DNA of 64,000 bases from Sulfobacillus thermosulfidooxidans. Its GTDB lineage: Bacteria > Bacillota > Sulfobacillia > Sulfobacillales > Sulfobacillaceae. This document shows, one piece after another, positions 44,865 through 54,320 of the stretch. Numbering within the stretch: position 1 is the first letter of the stretch; every line of letters begins with the position of its first letter. The notes under the pieces are model-generated. The model saw only the letters and a list, made by a program, of their open reading frames with translations. It was not told where the DNA came from and did no database searches. The stretch covers positions 2,294,001 through 2,358,000 of the forward strand of contig NZ_LGRO01000001.1 of assembly GCF_001280565.1 (NCBI RefSeq). The letters are read 5' to 3'. The position numbers were made by a program, and so were the translations under genes.

Positions 44865-46016
44865 ATGCCTAGTGATAGAAAGTCGCAACAACCACAGGCT
44901 GAGACTCCCGAATTATTTAATAACATTGCGATGCATTATGACCGTTGGAGTAATCTTTTGTCTGTCGGTGGGATTCGAGCATGGCATCATTTTGCCATCG
45001 AAGACATGCATTTGTCTTCTGGACTCAAAGTATTAGATGTTGGTTGCGGGACAGGAACTACCACACGGCTTATTGCTAAGAAATTGGGAACACAAGGGCA
45101 GGTGGTTGGACTTGATCCTTCTGAGGGCATGTTAACGGTGGCAAAGTCAACGATGATCGATCCGGATGCTGCATCTATTGAATGGATATTGGGATCTGCT
45201 GAACATTTGCCTTTTGAAGATAATACGTTCGATCGTGTTACAGCCCAATTCTCCTTACGTAATATGGTCGATTGGATACGAGGATTGCAGGAGATGATGC
45301 GAGTTTTGAAGTATGGAGGCGAATTGACCATTTTGGAAATGGTGCAACCTCTTACTCAGTTAGGCATTCTGGCGCGGCAAGGTCTTGATGCCGTTACAGC
45401 AACTATATCTCATCCTGCTTTAATCCCTTATCAATGGTTGCGTGTTTCATTGCAGCATGCGCCAACGGTTGAGGAATTACGTAGTGAGATGACACAAAGG
45501 GGTTTCATTCAGGTATCCGCTCGCCAATGGTTGGGAGATTTGGTCGTGATGTTAACCGGAAGCAAAGCGCCAAGACCTTCCGCCCCCAAGACTTCTATAG
45601 TTAGTTCAACCATTGTCTGGGCAATGGATGGCTCGGTCACATCATTACGGGCAGCACGGTGGATTAATGAATTTATTAGGGACGGTACTCTTATTCATCT
45701 TGTTACGGTCATTCCGGAATCTCTCTATCCCGAGCAGATTCAAAAGACTGATCGCCAATTTTGGCATCATCAGCACTCGATGGCAAAGGATCTTCTGACG
45801 CCGGGAAAATTTCAGGTTGAAACTACGATGGTTGAAGGACGGCCTGGGCCTACATTGGTGGAATTTTGTCAAAGAAATCACGTTAATATGATAGTGATTG
45901 GTAATAAACAACGAAAAATTGCCTCCGATTATTGGCAGGAAAGTGTTTCCCGGTATGTTAGCCTGCATTCCACTATTCCGGTTTTAATGGTTCCTACGGA
46001 TTTCGCCACAAGATAG
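44865..46016 (+). CDS. UbiE-like methyltransferase fused to a UspA domain
   Basis: 383 aa. Residues about 15-230 are a class I SAM methyltransferase close to UbiE/MenG (MHYDRWSNLLSVGG, motif I VLDVGCGTGTT, GLDPSEGML, AEHLPFEDNTFDRV, LKYGGELTILEMVQP). UbiE methylates demethylmenaquinone; here it may modify a quinone or another acceptor. After a short Pro/Ser linker, residues about 245-380 form a universal stress protein domain (IVWAMDGSVTSLRAARW ... VNMIVIGNKQRK). The fusion is unusual. AAAGGGG precedes ATG 44865. Confidence 0.85.
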   Translation: MPSDRKSQQPQAETPELFNNIAMHYDRWSNLLSVGGIRAWHHFAIEDMHLSSGLKVLDVGCGTGTTTRLIAKKLGTQGQVVGLDPSEGMLTVAKSTMIDPDAASIEWILGSAEHLPFEDNTFDRVTAQFSLRNMVDWIRGLQEMMRVLKYGGELTILEMVQPLTQLGILARQGLDAVTATISHPALIPYQWLRVSLQHAPTVEELRSEMTQRGFIQVSARQWLGDLVVMLTGSKAPRPSAPKTSIVSSTIVWAMDGSVTSLRAARWINEFIRDGTLIHLVTVIPESLYPEQIQKTDRQFWHHQHSMAKDLLTPGKFQVETTMVEGRPGPTLVEFCQRNHVNMIVIGNKQRKIASDYWQESVSRYVSLHSTIPVLMVPTDFATR

Positions 46017-46159
46017 CCAGAGAAAAATGAAAATTCTGTCATCCACGGATTAGTTGGTCGAGATTAATGAAGGTTCAAGATGCCAGCTCATGTTATCCGT
46101 GGTTTTTTCGGAAGATTTCAGCGAGTTTAATTTGACATCACAACAATGATTGTACAGAG

Positions 46160-46744
46160 ATGAAAGAATTGTTACAAGAGGCCTTACACCGAGAGGACGC
46201 TCTTAAAGAGCTGGTTAGGCAGCTTGGCCTGTGGCATCAAGATGGAACATGGGAAGCTCTCACGCAATGGATGGCGCTTCTAACCGCTATTCAAAGTTCA
46301 GCGACGGGGCCTATGGCTGAGCGCATGGGTACGTTATTGGCTGACATGGGTCCACTGCTGTCACGCATTACGGACGCGGAGACCTTAAAAACCTTGACCT
46401 ATGTCTTTGATCATCAACAAGTATTAATTGCGGCATTTAGTCAACTGGTGATGTGGCAATCTGATGGAACTTGGGAAGCCCTGATGGATGTCGTGAATCT
46501 TATCAAGGCATTTAAAGAATCTATAGGTCCTGGGACAGTTGAACGTATGGCTTCATTAGCTCAAGAAACGGGTCAGAGTTTATTGCGCATGATGGAATCC
46601 GATATAATGCCGTTAACATTGGCAATGATGGACGTGACGGCGGATTCCTGGCGTGAAGCACTGGATGATCCCAAGCATCTGACCCTAGGTGCCATGTTAC
46701 ATCGGATGAAGGATCCCCGAATGTTCAAATTAGCCTCAAGGTGA
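46160..46744 (+). CDS. DUF1641-family protein with internal duplication
   Basis: 194 aa. Two related blocks are visible: LGLWHQDGTWEALTQWM near residue 25 and LVMWQSDGTWEALMDVV near 110, each followed by a helical stretch and a GPMAERMG / GPGTVERMA segment. DUF1641 proteins often accompany sulfide:quinone oxidoreductases and formate-dehydrogenase-type loci, with no defined activity. Short spacing (143 bases) from the UbiE-UspA fusion, same strand. Ribosome binding site weak. Confidence 0.75.
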   Translation: MKELLQEALHREDALKELVRQLGLWHQDGTWEALTQWMALLTAIQSSATGPMAERMGTLLADMGPLLSRITDAETLKTLTYVFDHQQVLIAAFSQLVMWQSDGTWEALMDVVNLIKAFKESIGPGTVERMASLAQETGQSLLRMMESDIMPLTLAMMDVTADSWREALDDPKHLTLGAMLHRMKDPRMFKLASR

Positions 46745-47108
46745 TATTTAACATTCTTGAAAAATTACCGATGCGATACCGGGGACAGGAAAACTGAGGA
46801 CATATAGTATTCTTTCTTTGGCCATACTTTCTAATATGGCAATAGTGTTATGAGCGTAACTTGAACAGAGAGAGAAATTTGCTTGCTAGAAGGTCTGGTA
46901 GGCTGTCTACATTATATGTTTGTATATGTTTGTGGATCAAGAAAGATCCTGCGCTCAATGGTGTATTGGCAGCGCTACCAGACCCTATGATTTATCATAT
47001 AAATTAAATGCCCCAAGAGATTTCGTTCACTTCAATAAATCGTAATTAACACATGATGGATGTCACAGCAAATTTTATAGTGTGTTCTGTTTAGACCTTG
47101 TTCCAATA
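46745..47108. other. Intergenic region between convergent genes, nothing identified
   Basis: About 365 AT-rich bases with a short direct repeat (TATATGTTTG twice around 46912-46930). No ORF or clear terminator. Confidence 0.4.
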
Positions 47109-47855
47109 CTATTGAGCGGCGACATAAAGTGACAGTAACCAAACGGGGCCCACTACGGATAAGATCAGATCAATAAGAAACATCAATATACTACCCACAA
47201 ATCCGAGGATATGGATGACAAAGAAAACAAGTCCCATGGCGAGTACATAGACAATGCCGGTTAGGATAATCCCCAGTAATAAGGTTCCATAATGAGAAGA
47301 GCGAAAACTGGCAGCCAAGCTTTGACTCCATGTCAGCTGATCAACAAATAATCCCCCCGTCATGCGAAGAACCCAGGGCATTGATAGTACGAAGGCCAGG
47401 AGCACGAGAATGACGCCGATGCGGTGTAAAAGCATCACAATTATTCCCGCAAACATCATTAAAGCGAGAAAATACAAGATAACATAAAGAACGAATCCCC
47501 AACCCCGTCCATATAAGCGGCGTCCCATTATCCAAAATGTTTCCCAAGATACACGCTCGCCGCGAACCGCTTGCCCATAAAGTCCGTAAATGGCCGCCGT
47601 TAAAAAAGGTCCCGCAGCTAATAGGATGAGGTCAATAATTAGAAAACTTCCAGCAAATCGTGCCATATTGTAAGACAATCCGCTTGGATTATTCATATAC
47701 ACGGGATGGATTAGGAGCGAGAAAATGCCTCCGGCACCAATGAGGGCCAAAACGAGAAATAAAAGAAGGGAAAACGCAGCGGTCCATACTAATGCGGTCC
47801 AAGTTCCCGCTTGCTGAAGGGCTTGTTGCCAAATAGCAATGGCTTTGCTTAACAT
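47109..47855 (-). CDS. Hypothetical polytopic membrane protein
   Basis: 248 aa with about six hydrophobic segments and a small cytoplasmic loop (YGQAVRGERVSWETFWIMGRR) that recalls DUF4013/YciC-like glycerophosphoryl-diester-phosphodiesterase membrane domains, without a catalytic part. GAGGA precedes ATG 47855. Function unknown. Downstream region is convergent with the DUF1641 gene. Confidence 0.65.
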   Translation of the reverse strand: MLSKAIAIWQQALQQAGTWTALVWTAAFSLLLFLVLALIGAGGIFSLLIHPVYMNNPSGLSYNMARFAGSFLIIDLILLAAGPFLTAAIYGLYGQAVRGERVSWETFWIMGRRLYGRGWGFVLYVILYFLALMMFAGIIVMLLHRIGVILVLLAFVLSMPWVLRMTGGLFVDQLTWSQSLAASFRSSHYGTLLLGIILTGIVYVLAMGLVFFVIHILGFVGSILMFLIDLILSVVGPVWLLSLYVAAQ

Positions 47856-48185
47856 TTTATATTCCTCATTTCATGTATTTAATCTCACTTTATCGCAAAC
47901 TCCTCCCAAATATGATGTAAACAGCGCAAAAATTCGTCACGTGAGGCTGAGTGTTCGTTGAACGTTCTTGGGAGCATTTCCATCACTATCCGCTCACATT
48001 CCCTTCCACAAATGTTTAGAAAGATAATGAAACATATTGAGGTGGGAAAGATTCTCGGGAAAATGATGTTTGATCTGAGTCAGAGGTTACCGTTGTCTGA
48101 AATATTTGAGGCGTATTATCCCCCAGATGCACTTTGCGGCCTGGGGGATGACAGAACAATTACGGTTAGTTGAAGAGAGACCACT
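47856..48185. other. Intergenic region left of the IS element, with a strong hairpin
   Basis: About 330 bases. ATCCCCCAG (48118-48126) pairs with CTGGGGGAT (48141-48149), a 9-bp GC-rich stem with a 14-base loop and no U tract. A short + strand frame (47958-48173) runs through the hairpin and is not convincing. Before IS insertion this DNA adjoined the OFA transporter 3' end, so the hairpin may be its original terminator. Confidence 0.45.
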
Positions 48186-50002
48186 ATAGGGCTCCTCTTC
48201 CGCACGTGATGGGTGAAAGCCGTGGAATTTATCCCGAGGGTCTAGGGGGCACCTGCGTGTAAATCGTATCCGTAAAACCCAATGCGGCCAAAATGGCCGC
48301 CACCGACTGGGTATGAACCGCCGGGACAAAGAGTTGACGGGTCTGGGCATCCAGCGGCACAACAATCAGTCCGCGCAGATGATGTAACACCTCCTGCCCG
48401 GTGGGCCGCGCCAACAGACCGCGAGTCGGCGTGGGAAGGGGCGGGGCCTGCCGGGCCCGACGTTCGATGAGACTGAGCACTAACGCGGCGAGCAAGAGCA
48501 CATAACCTAAGGCTTCCACCCGTTCCGGCTTTTGCACATAGAGCGCATCCACAAAGGCCGGGTCTTTTAAAAAGCGAAAACGGTGTTCGATGACCGTCTG
48601 ACCTTTGTATTCTTCGAGCAATCGGCGGGCATCAAAGGAGGAGGCCGGCAGATTGGTGATTAAGACAAACGTCGCCGCCCGGTCCTGTGCCGCCTGCACG
48701 CGTTGCGCATCGACTGCCCCAATGGTGGGATGGACCCGGTATACTGTGGTGGTAGCCGGTTCGGGGGCATCGTGGCGGGGACGCCCGCGGGTAGTGCGTT
48801 TGGGGACCTGTGTTTCCGCGACAACCGTCGCCTCGACATGATGCCATTGGGCGGTAGCCCGCCAAGCGGCCACGGCCGCTTCGGCATCATGAGCACAGGC
48901 AAACACGGTCTCCGCGAGGCGAGTCGCCGCCTGGGTTAACTGGTTATGGGCCCGTTCGATCTGGCGGGCGATGGTGTGAACTTTCCGCTCAGCCAGATGA
49001 TCGGATCGATAAACCACGAGCCGATAGGATCGGCCCTCAATTTCGCCGGTCTGTTCGGCGGCCGCGTAGGTGGCCGCATCGGCACGCTCCCCGATTTTGC
49101 CGAGGGGAACCCAGGCGTTGGCCGCCAAGGCGGCCGTCTTCGCATCGTGCGCGGCTCGAAATGTCTCCGGACAACGCGAGAGAAAGCGGAGTGAACGGTC
49201 AGCCATTGCCTTTAAGTTAGGACCTGTGATGAGAGCGGAATCGGCCACGTAGACAAGTTGTTGCAGTTGGTGAGGCGAAAAGTAATCGTCTAAGGCCGCA
49301 ATCATCTCGGCATTGAGGGTTTTATCACTCAGATTCCCGTCTTGCACCGTGCCCACCACCGGAATGCCTTCTCGGGTCCCCAACAGCGTCAGGAGAATTT
49401 GACGCAGATCGGGACGATGATCCTTGGAATGGCCATAGGTGGGATGCACTCCGGTCTCGGATCCGGTGTCCGGATACGTGCCATAGACCGAGCGGGTCGT
49501 ACTATCCCAGTGGACAAACACCGGACTATCGGGCGTCCACACGTGGTCGTGCAAGAGCGCTCGCGTTGCAACGGCACTGAAGACGGTGGCGCCACCAGCG
49601 GCGGCGACTTTATCCAGAGCCCGTCCGAGGGCATCATCCGTAAAATCGGCCGCGGTGCGGCCGGATCCAAACAACAAGGGCACATCGGTTAACTGAAATT
49701 GCTCGTGGACGCGATACAGAGGTCGACGAGCGGTGAGCAAATTGACGACGAGCGCGAAAATCCGTTCGCCGGGCGACAGGTGGCAACGCTGCGAATCCCA
49801 CGCAACGGTCTGATTTATGGCCTCGACGAATCCAATTTCTTCACAGAGGGCTCGGATGACCGGTCCAGCCCCCACAACAACGGGTGTCGGCATGGGTGTG
49901 TTCATAAGAGATTACTTCGCCATGCGATACCCAATCTCCTTTGCGATCAGCCCAAAAAAATAATTTTTTTTGTTCCTGCCACGTGCGGAAAGTAAGATAG
50001 GG
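48186..50002 (-). mobile_element. IS1634-family insertion sequence with 6-bp target duplication
   Basis: The element spans about 48192-49996, flanked by direct repeats ATAGGG (48186-48191 and 49997-50002). Its ends share an inverted repeat: CT then TTCCGCACGTG at 48198-48208 on the left and the exact complement at 49980-49990 on the right, each six bases from the outer edge. It carries one transposase gene. The IS DNA is visibly more GC-rich than its surroundings. The intact duplication and complete transposase suggest recent insertion and probable activity. Confidence 0.88.
48229..49905 (-). CDS. IS1634-type DDE transposase
   Basis: 558 aa. N-terminal DUF4277-type domain (about 8-110; ALCEEIGFVEAINQTV, ALVVNLLTARRPLYRV), then a DDE RNase-H-fold core: first Asp in VFVHWDSTTRS, second in LVYVADSALIT, Glu in GQTVIEHRFRFLKDP near residue 450. 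Catalyses cut/paste or copy-type movement of this element. It fills almost the entire IS and appears intact. Overlapping frames on the other strand are codon-bias shadows. Confidence 0.93.
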   Translation of the reverse strand: MNTPMPTPVVVGAGPVIRALCEEIGFVEAINQTVAWDSQRCHLSPGERIFALVVNLLTARRPLYRVHEQFQLTDVPLLFGSGRTAADFTDDALGRALDKVAAAGGATVFSAVATRALLHDHVWTPDSPVFVHWDSTTRSVYGTYPDTGSETGVHPTYGHSKDHRPDLRQILLTLLGTREGIPVVGTVQDGNLSDKTLNAEMIAALDDYFSPHQLQQLVYVADSALITGPNLKAMADRSLRFLSRCPETFRAAHDAKTAALAANAWVPLGKIGERADAATYAAAEQTGEIEGRSYRLVVYRSDHLAERKVHTIARQIERAHNQLTQAATRLAETVFACAHDAEAAVAAWRATAQWHHVEATVVAETQVPKRTTRGRPRHDAPEPATTTVYRVHPTIGAVDAQRVQAAQDRAATFVLITNLPASSFDARRLLEEYKGQTVIEHRFRFLKDPAFVDALYVQKPERVEALGYVLLLAALVLSLIERRARQAPPLPTPTRGLLARPTGQEVLHHLRGLIVVPLDAQTRQLFVPAVHTQSVAAILAALGFTDTIYTQVPPRPSG

Positions 50003-50016
50003 GATTTTCTTCCTGT

Positions 50017-51294
50017 TTATTCAGCCAAAGATTCTTTGGATAAATTTTCTGCTAGGGGCGTCCAACGTTTATGCAGTTGCTTAAGAACCGTAATAGCTAA
50101 AATCGCTGTCAACACGTCCATTAAAGCAACGATAACAAAGACAGGTGTCCAACTACCTGTGGCACTTTCTAGGGATGCGGACAATGGACCGCCTAATAAC
50201 GCGCCCACACCTTGAGCCATGTAGAGTAACCCATAGTTGAGTGTGGCATGCTCACTACCATAAAAATCGGTCAGTGTTGAAGGGAATAATGAGAAGATTT
50301 CTCCCCAGCCAAAGAAGGCTAGGCCGGTTAAAACCACAAATAATGCGGGATTTGTAACAAAGGAGATTAATAGAACGATGGATAGAGCTTCCAATGAGAA
50401 CGCGATAAACATCGTATTCTCTCGACCAATGGAGTCGGATAACCACCCGAAAAATGGTCGGGTAAGACCATTCGTGAATCGGGATAGCGTGAGAGATAGA
50501 GGAAGTGCTGCAACACCCAAAACCAAAGCATGACTGACACCATAATCCTTGGCTATAGGACCCACTTCAGAAACAATCATCAATCCACTTGTAGACATCA
50601 TGGACATCATGATAAACAATAACCAAAATGGTGCCGTTCGCAACATTTCGGAAGGACGATAAGATTTCGTTCGATTTGCAATGGATGTTGCCTTAGGTTG
50701 ATAGGAGGGGGGTTTAACAAGTCCTTGTGCGGCAATCAATCCCACTGCACCTTGGATTATTCCGAACAGGAATAAGGCGTGGGAATAACCGGACGTCTTG
50801 ATCATGTGTGCGATCGGGAAAGTCGTCAAAATAGCACCCGCCCCGTATCCCGCGGCTGCCAGACCGGTAGCGAGTCCACGGCGGTGGGGGAACCAACGAA
50901 CCATTAAACCAATGACACCGACATAAATAATGCCAGAACCAATTCCTCCTAACACACCGTATGTCAAATAAAGTTGAGTAATACTGGAGACGGTAGCAGA
51001 AAAGAACCAACTCGCTCCAATTAAGAGTGAGCCTATGGTCATGAGAAGACGAGGTCCAAAACGTTCGATCAAAAAAGCTTGGAATGGAGAAAACCATGTC
51101 TGAAGCACAACGAAGATCGAAAATGTTACCTGAATTGCGGCGAGACTCCCACCTAGATGTTTTTGAATCGGATCGACAAATAGTGTCCAGACATATTGAG
51201 AACTCGAAATACTCATCATCAAAATAATTCCCAGGACGAGCTGTCTCCATTGTGTGGATTTGGCAGAAAATGATGGGGACGTTATTTGTGTCAT
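50017..51294 (-). CDS. OFA-type MFS transporter (oxalate/formate antiporter-like)
   Basis: 425 aa, twelve hydrophobic segments, long central loop with KPPSYQPKATS. Typical OFA features: WTLFVDPIQKHLGGS near the start, FGPRLLMTIGSLL and GGIGSGIIYVG. Characterised members exchange oxalate and formate; others move various small acids. Its terminal codon is 20 bases from the IS end, so the IS interrupts its 3' untranslated region. AAAGGAGG precedes ATG 51294. The formamidase gene 3 kb away yields formate, which may be this carrier's substrate (inference). Confidence 0.88.
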   Translation of the reverse strand: MTQITSPSFSAKSTQWRQLVLGIILMMSISSSQYVWTLFVDPIQKHLGGSLAAIQVTFSIFVVLQTWFSPFQAFLIERFGPRLLMTIGSLLIGASWFFSATVSSITQLYLTYGVLGGIGSGIIYVGVIGLMVRWFPHRRGLATGLAAAGYGAGAILTTFPIAHMIKTSGYSHALFLFGIIQGAVGLIAAQGLVKPPSYQPKATSIANRTKSYRPSEMLRTAPFWLLFIMMSMMSTSGLMIVSEVGPIAKDYGVSHALVLGVAALPLSLTLSRFTNGLTRPFFGWLSDSIGRENTMFIAFSLEALSIVLLISFVTNPALFVVLTGLAFFGWGEIFSLFPSTLTDFYGSEHATLNYGLLYMAQGVGALLGGPLSASLESATGSWTPVFVIVALMDVLTAILAITVLKQLHKRWTPLAENLSKESLAE

Positions 51295-52555
51295 CTCACA
51301 GTCCTCCTTTGGAAAAAGGCCGATTTATTCACTACAGGATATACCGATGGATAGAAATAGCGGAAAAATATCAAAACAACGTAAGGAATTAACTGAATTT
51401 ATGTTAGAAATTTAGTTTATTGATTATAAATAATAACAAAGCCGCCGTGTTGGCGGTTTATTTGAGCAAACAAACTTGTGACCGGAATCTATATAAAAAT
51501 ACAAACGTGCTATCAGGCCAGTTGTACAGAGCGAAGAGAATATATTAGGAAGATGACAAAAGAAATGATCATCATAATCTTGCCTAACCAATAGAATTTG
51601 CCTGTTTTTGCGCAATGTGAACGTGCGGGGAAATAGTCGCAAGGAGAGAAGTTATTGCTTGAAGTGAATGCCTGGTTGTTTGATCTACAAAGAACTGTTA
51701 GGCAAGTTATGCGGTAAGAGCTACGTTAAACTCATACTACCCCGCTGTGTGAGTTGGTTGAGAGATGTGCATCGGGGTAAAAGGATCTGTCGAGCGAAGA
51801 CTCTATGGTTTACGGTTAGATTATTGTAATCAAAGATCGGCGCCCATTTTTCCCGGTAATAGAGATTAATATAATTTTAAGGGTGAATAGAGTCTCACAC
51901 ATGCTTGATACGGCATGATAAAACAGTTGTTATCCCCCGCGGGATTTATATCTAGTTAATGGTATCGGTTTGGAACTATCGATAATTGTCTTTGCGATGA
52001 GACAATGGATTACAGTGTGTGCCGAAAAACTAGACAAGTTGGGGGACCCTAAAGTATTACACTGCATATACAATGGCGAAACAATACTGGTATTCCGCTA
52101 TCGTCTGACAGACTCACAGAATTTGCATCCAACTAATCCATAGATGGACATACCTGGCCACATTTTGATGGGAAATCTGCGAAACCTTAGAAATCCCCTT
52201 AGTATTCACGGCCTCTAAGTGGACATTGTCCATTGCGGCCTCACCATTGAAAATCATGCTTCCATGCGTATTTTACCCGTCACAAATGTACGGTTTGACT
52301 GTTGGCCAATGGCCAGTAAAAGTGAGCATCAAACCTGTGTTTACTAAACGGTGTGGCGGCTCGACAGCTATCCACGACTTCACCCTTCGTTAGCATATGG
52401 CGGCTAACAGGTCCCGATCACGTGTAACGAGTGGCTAATTATTAGGATAAAGTTAGAGAATATTCACATCTCGTTATTAGTTTCTATGCACCCAAATATC
52501 GGAATAGATAACAATTATTGGTTATTTTGCCAAAGTATTTTACAGAAACTTCCAG
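51295..52555. other. Large intergenic region with an orphan terminator
   Basis: About 1.26 kb with no supported gene. It includes a CCGCC-GTGTT-GGCGG hairpin at 51438-51462 with A and T tracts on both sides, upstream of the minus-strand OFA gene. A minus-strand 72-codon frame (51424-51642) overlaps the hairpin and is not convincing. A TATAAT box at 52556-52561 near the right end precedes the NCS1 permease gene but lacks a good -35. Confidence 0.45.
51438..51462. terminator. Bidirectional rho-independent terminator without an obvious parent gene
   Basis: AAAGCCGCC-GTGTT-GGCGGTTT with T-rich flank TATTT (+) and CTTTGTTATT (-). It lies 144 bases before the OFA start, so on the minus strand it could act as a leader attenuator; on the + strand nothing precedes it. 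Confidence 0.55.
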
Positions 52556-52612
52556 TATAATTTCATATTGATTCAAGGAAATTTCACATTCTTCTCTATA
52601 GGAGGTGCCCAT

Positions 52613-54265
52613 GTGAGTAAGCCATCCAAACGACGATTTAATGCGCTGGTGAATAACCCCGTGATGGAAGATTATGCGTTGCGGTATGCGCCCCAGTCCT
52701 TTCGCCGCTGGAGTGAATTTGCCGTGGCCAGTTCCGCCTTAGGTGGGATTGCCTACTTAGCCGACTTTGCGATTGGCGGCTCTATTACCTTAAGTTATGG
52801 CTTTACCAACGCCTTGACGGCGATTCTGGTTGTGGCGGTAATCATTTTTCTCACGGGGATTCCCATCGCCTATTATGCGGCCCGCGATAACATTGATATG
52901 GATTTGCTCACGCGCGGCGCGGGGTTTGGCTACTATGGATCGACCTTAACCTCGCTGGTGTATGCCTCGTTTACCTTTATTTACTTCTCGTTGGAAGGCT
53001 CGGTCATGTCGCAGGCGATTACGGCCTACTTTGGCATTCCCTTAGCAGTGAGTTATGTGATCGCGTCTTTGCTCATTATTCCCCTAGTCATCTACGGCAT
53101 GACCTTTTTGTCGAAGCTGCAAGTGTGGACCCAACCCGTCTGGTTAGCGCTCTTAATTCTGCCGCTGATTGTCCTCGCCACCAAAGATCCCCACGCCTTT
53201 GTCCACTGGACCCATTTTGCAGGGAGCGCGGGCCGTGCCGGCTTCAATGCCTTGCTCTTCGGGTCTGCCGCCGGGGTCGTGTTGTCCTTGATTGCACAAA
53301 TTGGCGAACAAGTCGATTACCTCCGCTTTATGCCGAATCTGACCGCGCAAAATCGGCGGGCGTGGTGGTGGGCGGTCATTCTGGCCGGGCCGGGGTGGGT
53401 CGTGTTAGGCGCGGCCAAACAAATTGGGGGATCGGTACTCGCGTCGTATATTGCTCCGCAAGTGGGCCCGGTCAAAGCCGATGAACCGATTCAAATGTAT
53501 TTGCATGCGTTGCATTTGTGGATTCCCAATGTCGCCATGGCGTTAACCCTTGGGACCTTTTTCGTCCTCCTTTCGCAAATCAAAATTAATGTCACCAATG
53601 CCTATTCGGGATCCCTGTCGTGGTCCAACTTCTTTTCGCGGATTTTTCATGTCCATCCTGGCCGCGTGGTCTGGCTGGTGCTGAATGTGGGGATTGCCCT
53701 GACCTTGATGGAACTCGGTGTCTTTGGCTTTTTGGGCAGTATTTTAGGGTTTTATTCCAATGTGGCGGTGGCGTGGATTGGTGCCGTCGTGGCGGATTTG
53801 GTGATTAATAAGCCGCTGTTGAAGCTGAGTCCGAGCTATATCGAATTTAAACGGGGCCACTTGTATAATTTTAATCCGGTGGGATTCGGATCCATGGTCA
53901 TCGCCTCCGCCGTGTCGATTGCGGCCTACTTTGGCCTCTTTGGCAAAGTCCTGAGCGCGTTCTCCCCCTTCTTATCGCTCGGGCTCGCCTTCGTCCTGTC
54001 CCCGATTATTGCCCTTCTCACGCACGGCAAATATTACATTGCCCGCACCAGCCCCACGATTCCCGAGAGTCCCGACGGCGTGGCCTGTGCCGTGTGTGAC
54101 TTTCGCTTTGAAGCGCACGATATGGTGGACTGTCCCCATCACGCAGGCACCGTGTGTTCGTTATGTTGCAGTTTGGAAGCCGACTGTCATGACCGCTGCA
54201 AAGTTCCCGGGAGCTATATTCACATCGCCCCCGCTATGCAGGAAAATATGAGCCCTCGCGTCTAA
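52613..54265 (+). CDS. NCS1-family permease with Cys-rich C-terminal tail
   Basis: About 550 aa. Eleven or twelve spans over about 45-470 with NCS1 (cytosine/hydantoin permease) features: NNPVMEDYALRYAPQSFR, GLFGSA-like GFTNALTAIL and LRFMPN after GEQVDYL. After the last span (about 485) comes a ~40-residue Cys/His segment: CAVCDFRF, VDCPHHAG, CSLCCSLEADC, HDRCK, a likely metal-binding knot. The tail is unusual for a plain permease. GTG 52613 follows TAGGAGG; ATG 52611 is out of frame. Notably GC-rich compared with its neighbours. Likely co-expressed with the formamidase 55 bases downstream. Confidence 0.85.
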   Translation: MSKPSKRRFNALVNNPVMEDYALRYAPQSFRRWSEFAVASSALGGIAYLADFAIGGSITLSYGFTNALTAILVVAVIIFLTGIPIAYYAARDNIDMDLLTRGAGFGYYGSTLTSLVYASFTFIYFSLEGSVMSQAITAYFGIPLAVSYVIASLLIIPLVIYGMTFLSKLQVWTQPVWLALLILPLIVLATKDPHAFVHWTHFAGSAGRAGFNALLFGSAAGVVLSLIAQIGEQVDYLRFMPNLTAQNRRAWWWAVILAGPGWVVLGAAKQIGGSVLASYIAPQVGPVKADEPIQMYLHALHLWIPNVAMALTLGTFFVLLSQIKINVTNAYSGSLSWSNFFSRIFHVHPGRVVWLVLNVGIALTLMELGVFGFLGSILGFYSNVAVAWIGAVVADLVINKPLLKLSPSYIEFKRGHLYNFNPVGFGSMVIASAVSIAAYFGLFGKVLSAFSPFLSLGLAFVLSPIIALLTHGKYYIARTSPTIPESPDGVACAVCDFRFEAHDMVDCPHHAGTVCSLCCSLEADCHDRCKVPGSYIHIAPAMQENMSPRV

Positions 54266-54320
54266 ACGACGAAGGATCTCTTTATTTCATGATCTTTATT
54301 TGGAAAGGATTGATGAAACC

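Noticed and set aside
48282-49692. Several + and - strand ORFs inside the transposase gene
   Set aside because: Shadows of the GC-rich transposase codons.
51424-51642. 72-codon minus-strand gene
   Set aside because: Runs through a terminator hairpin and has no recognisable similarity.
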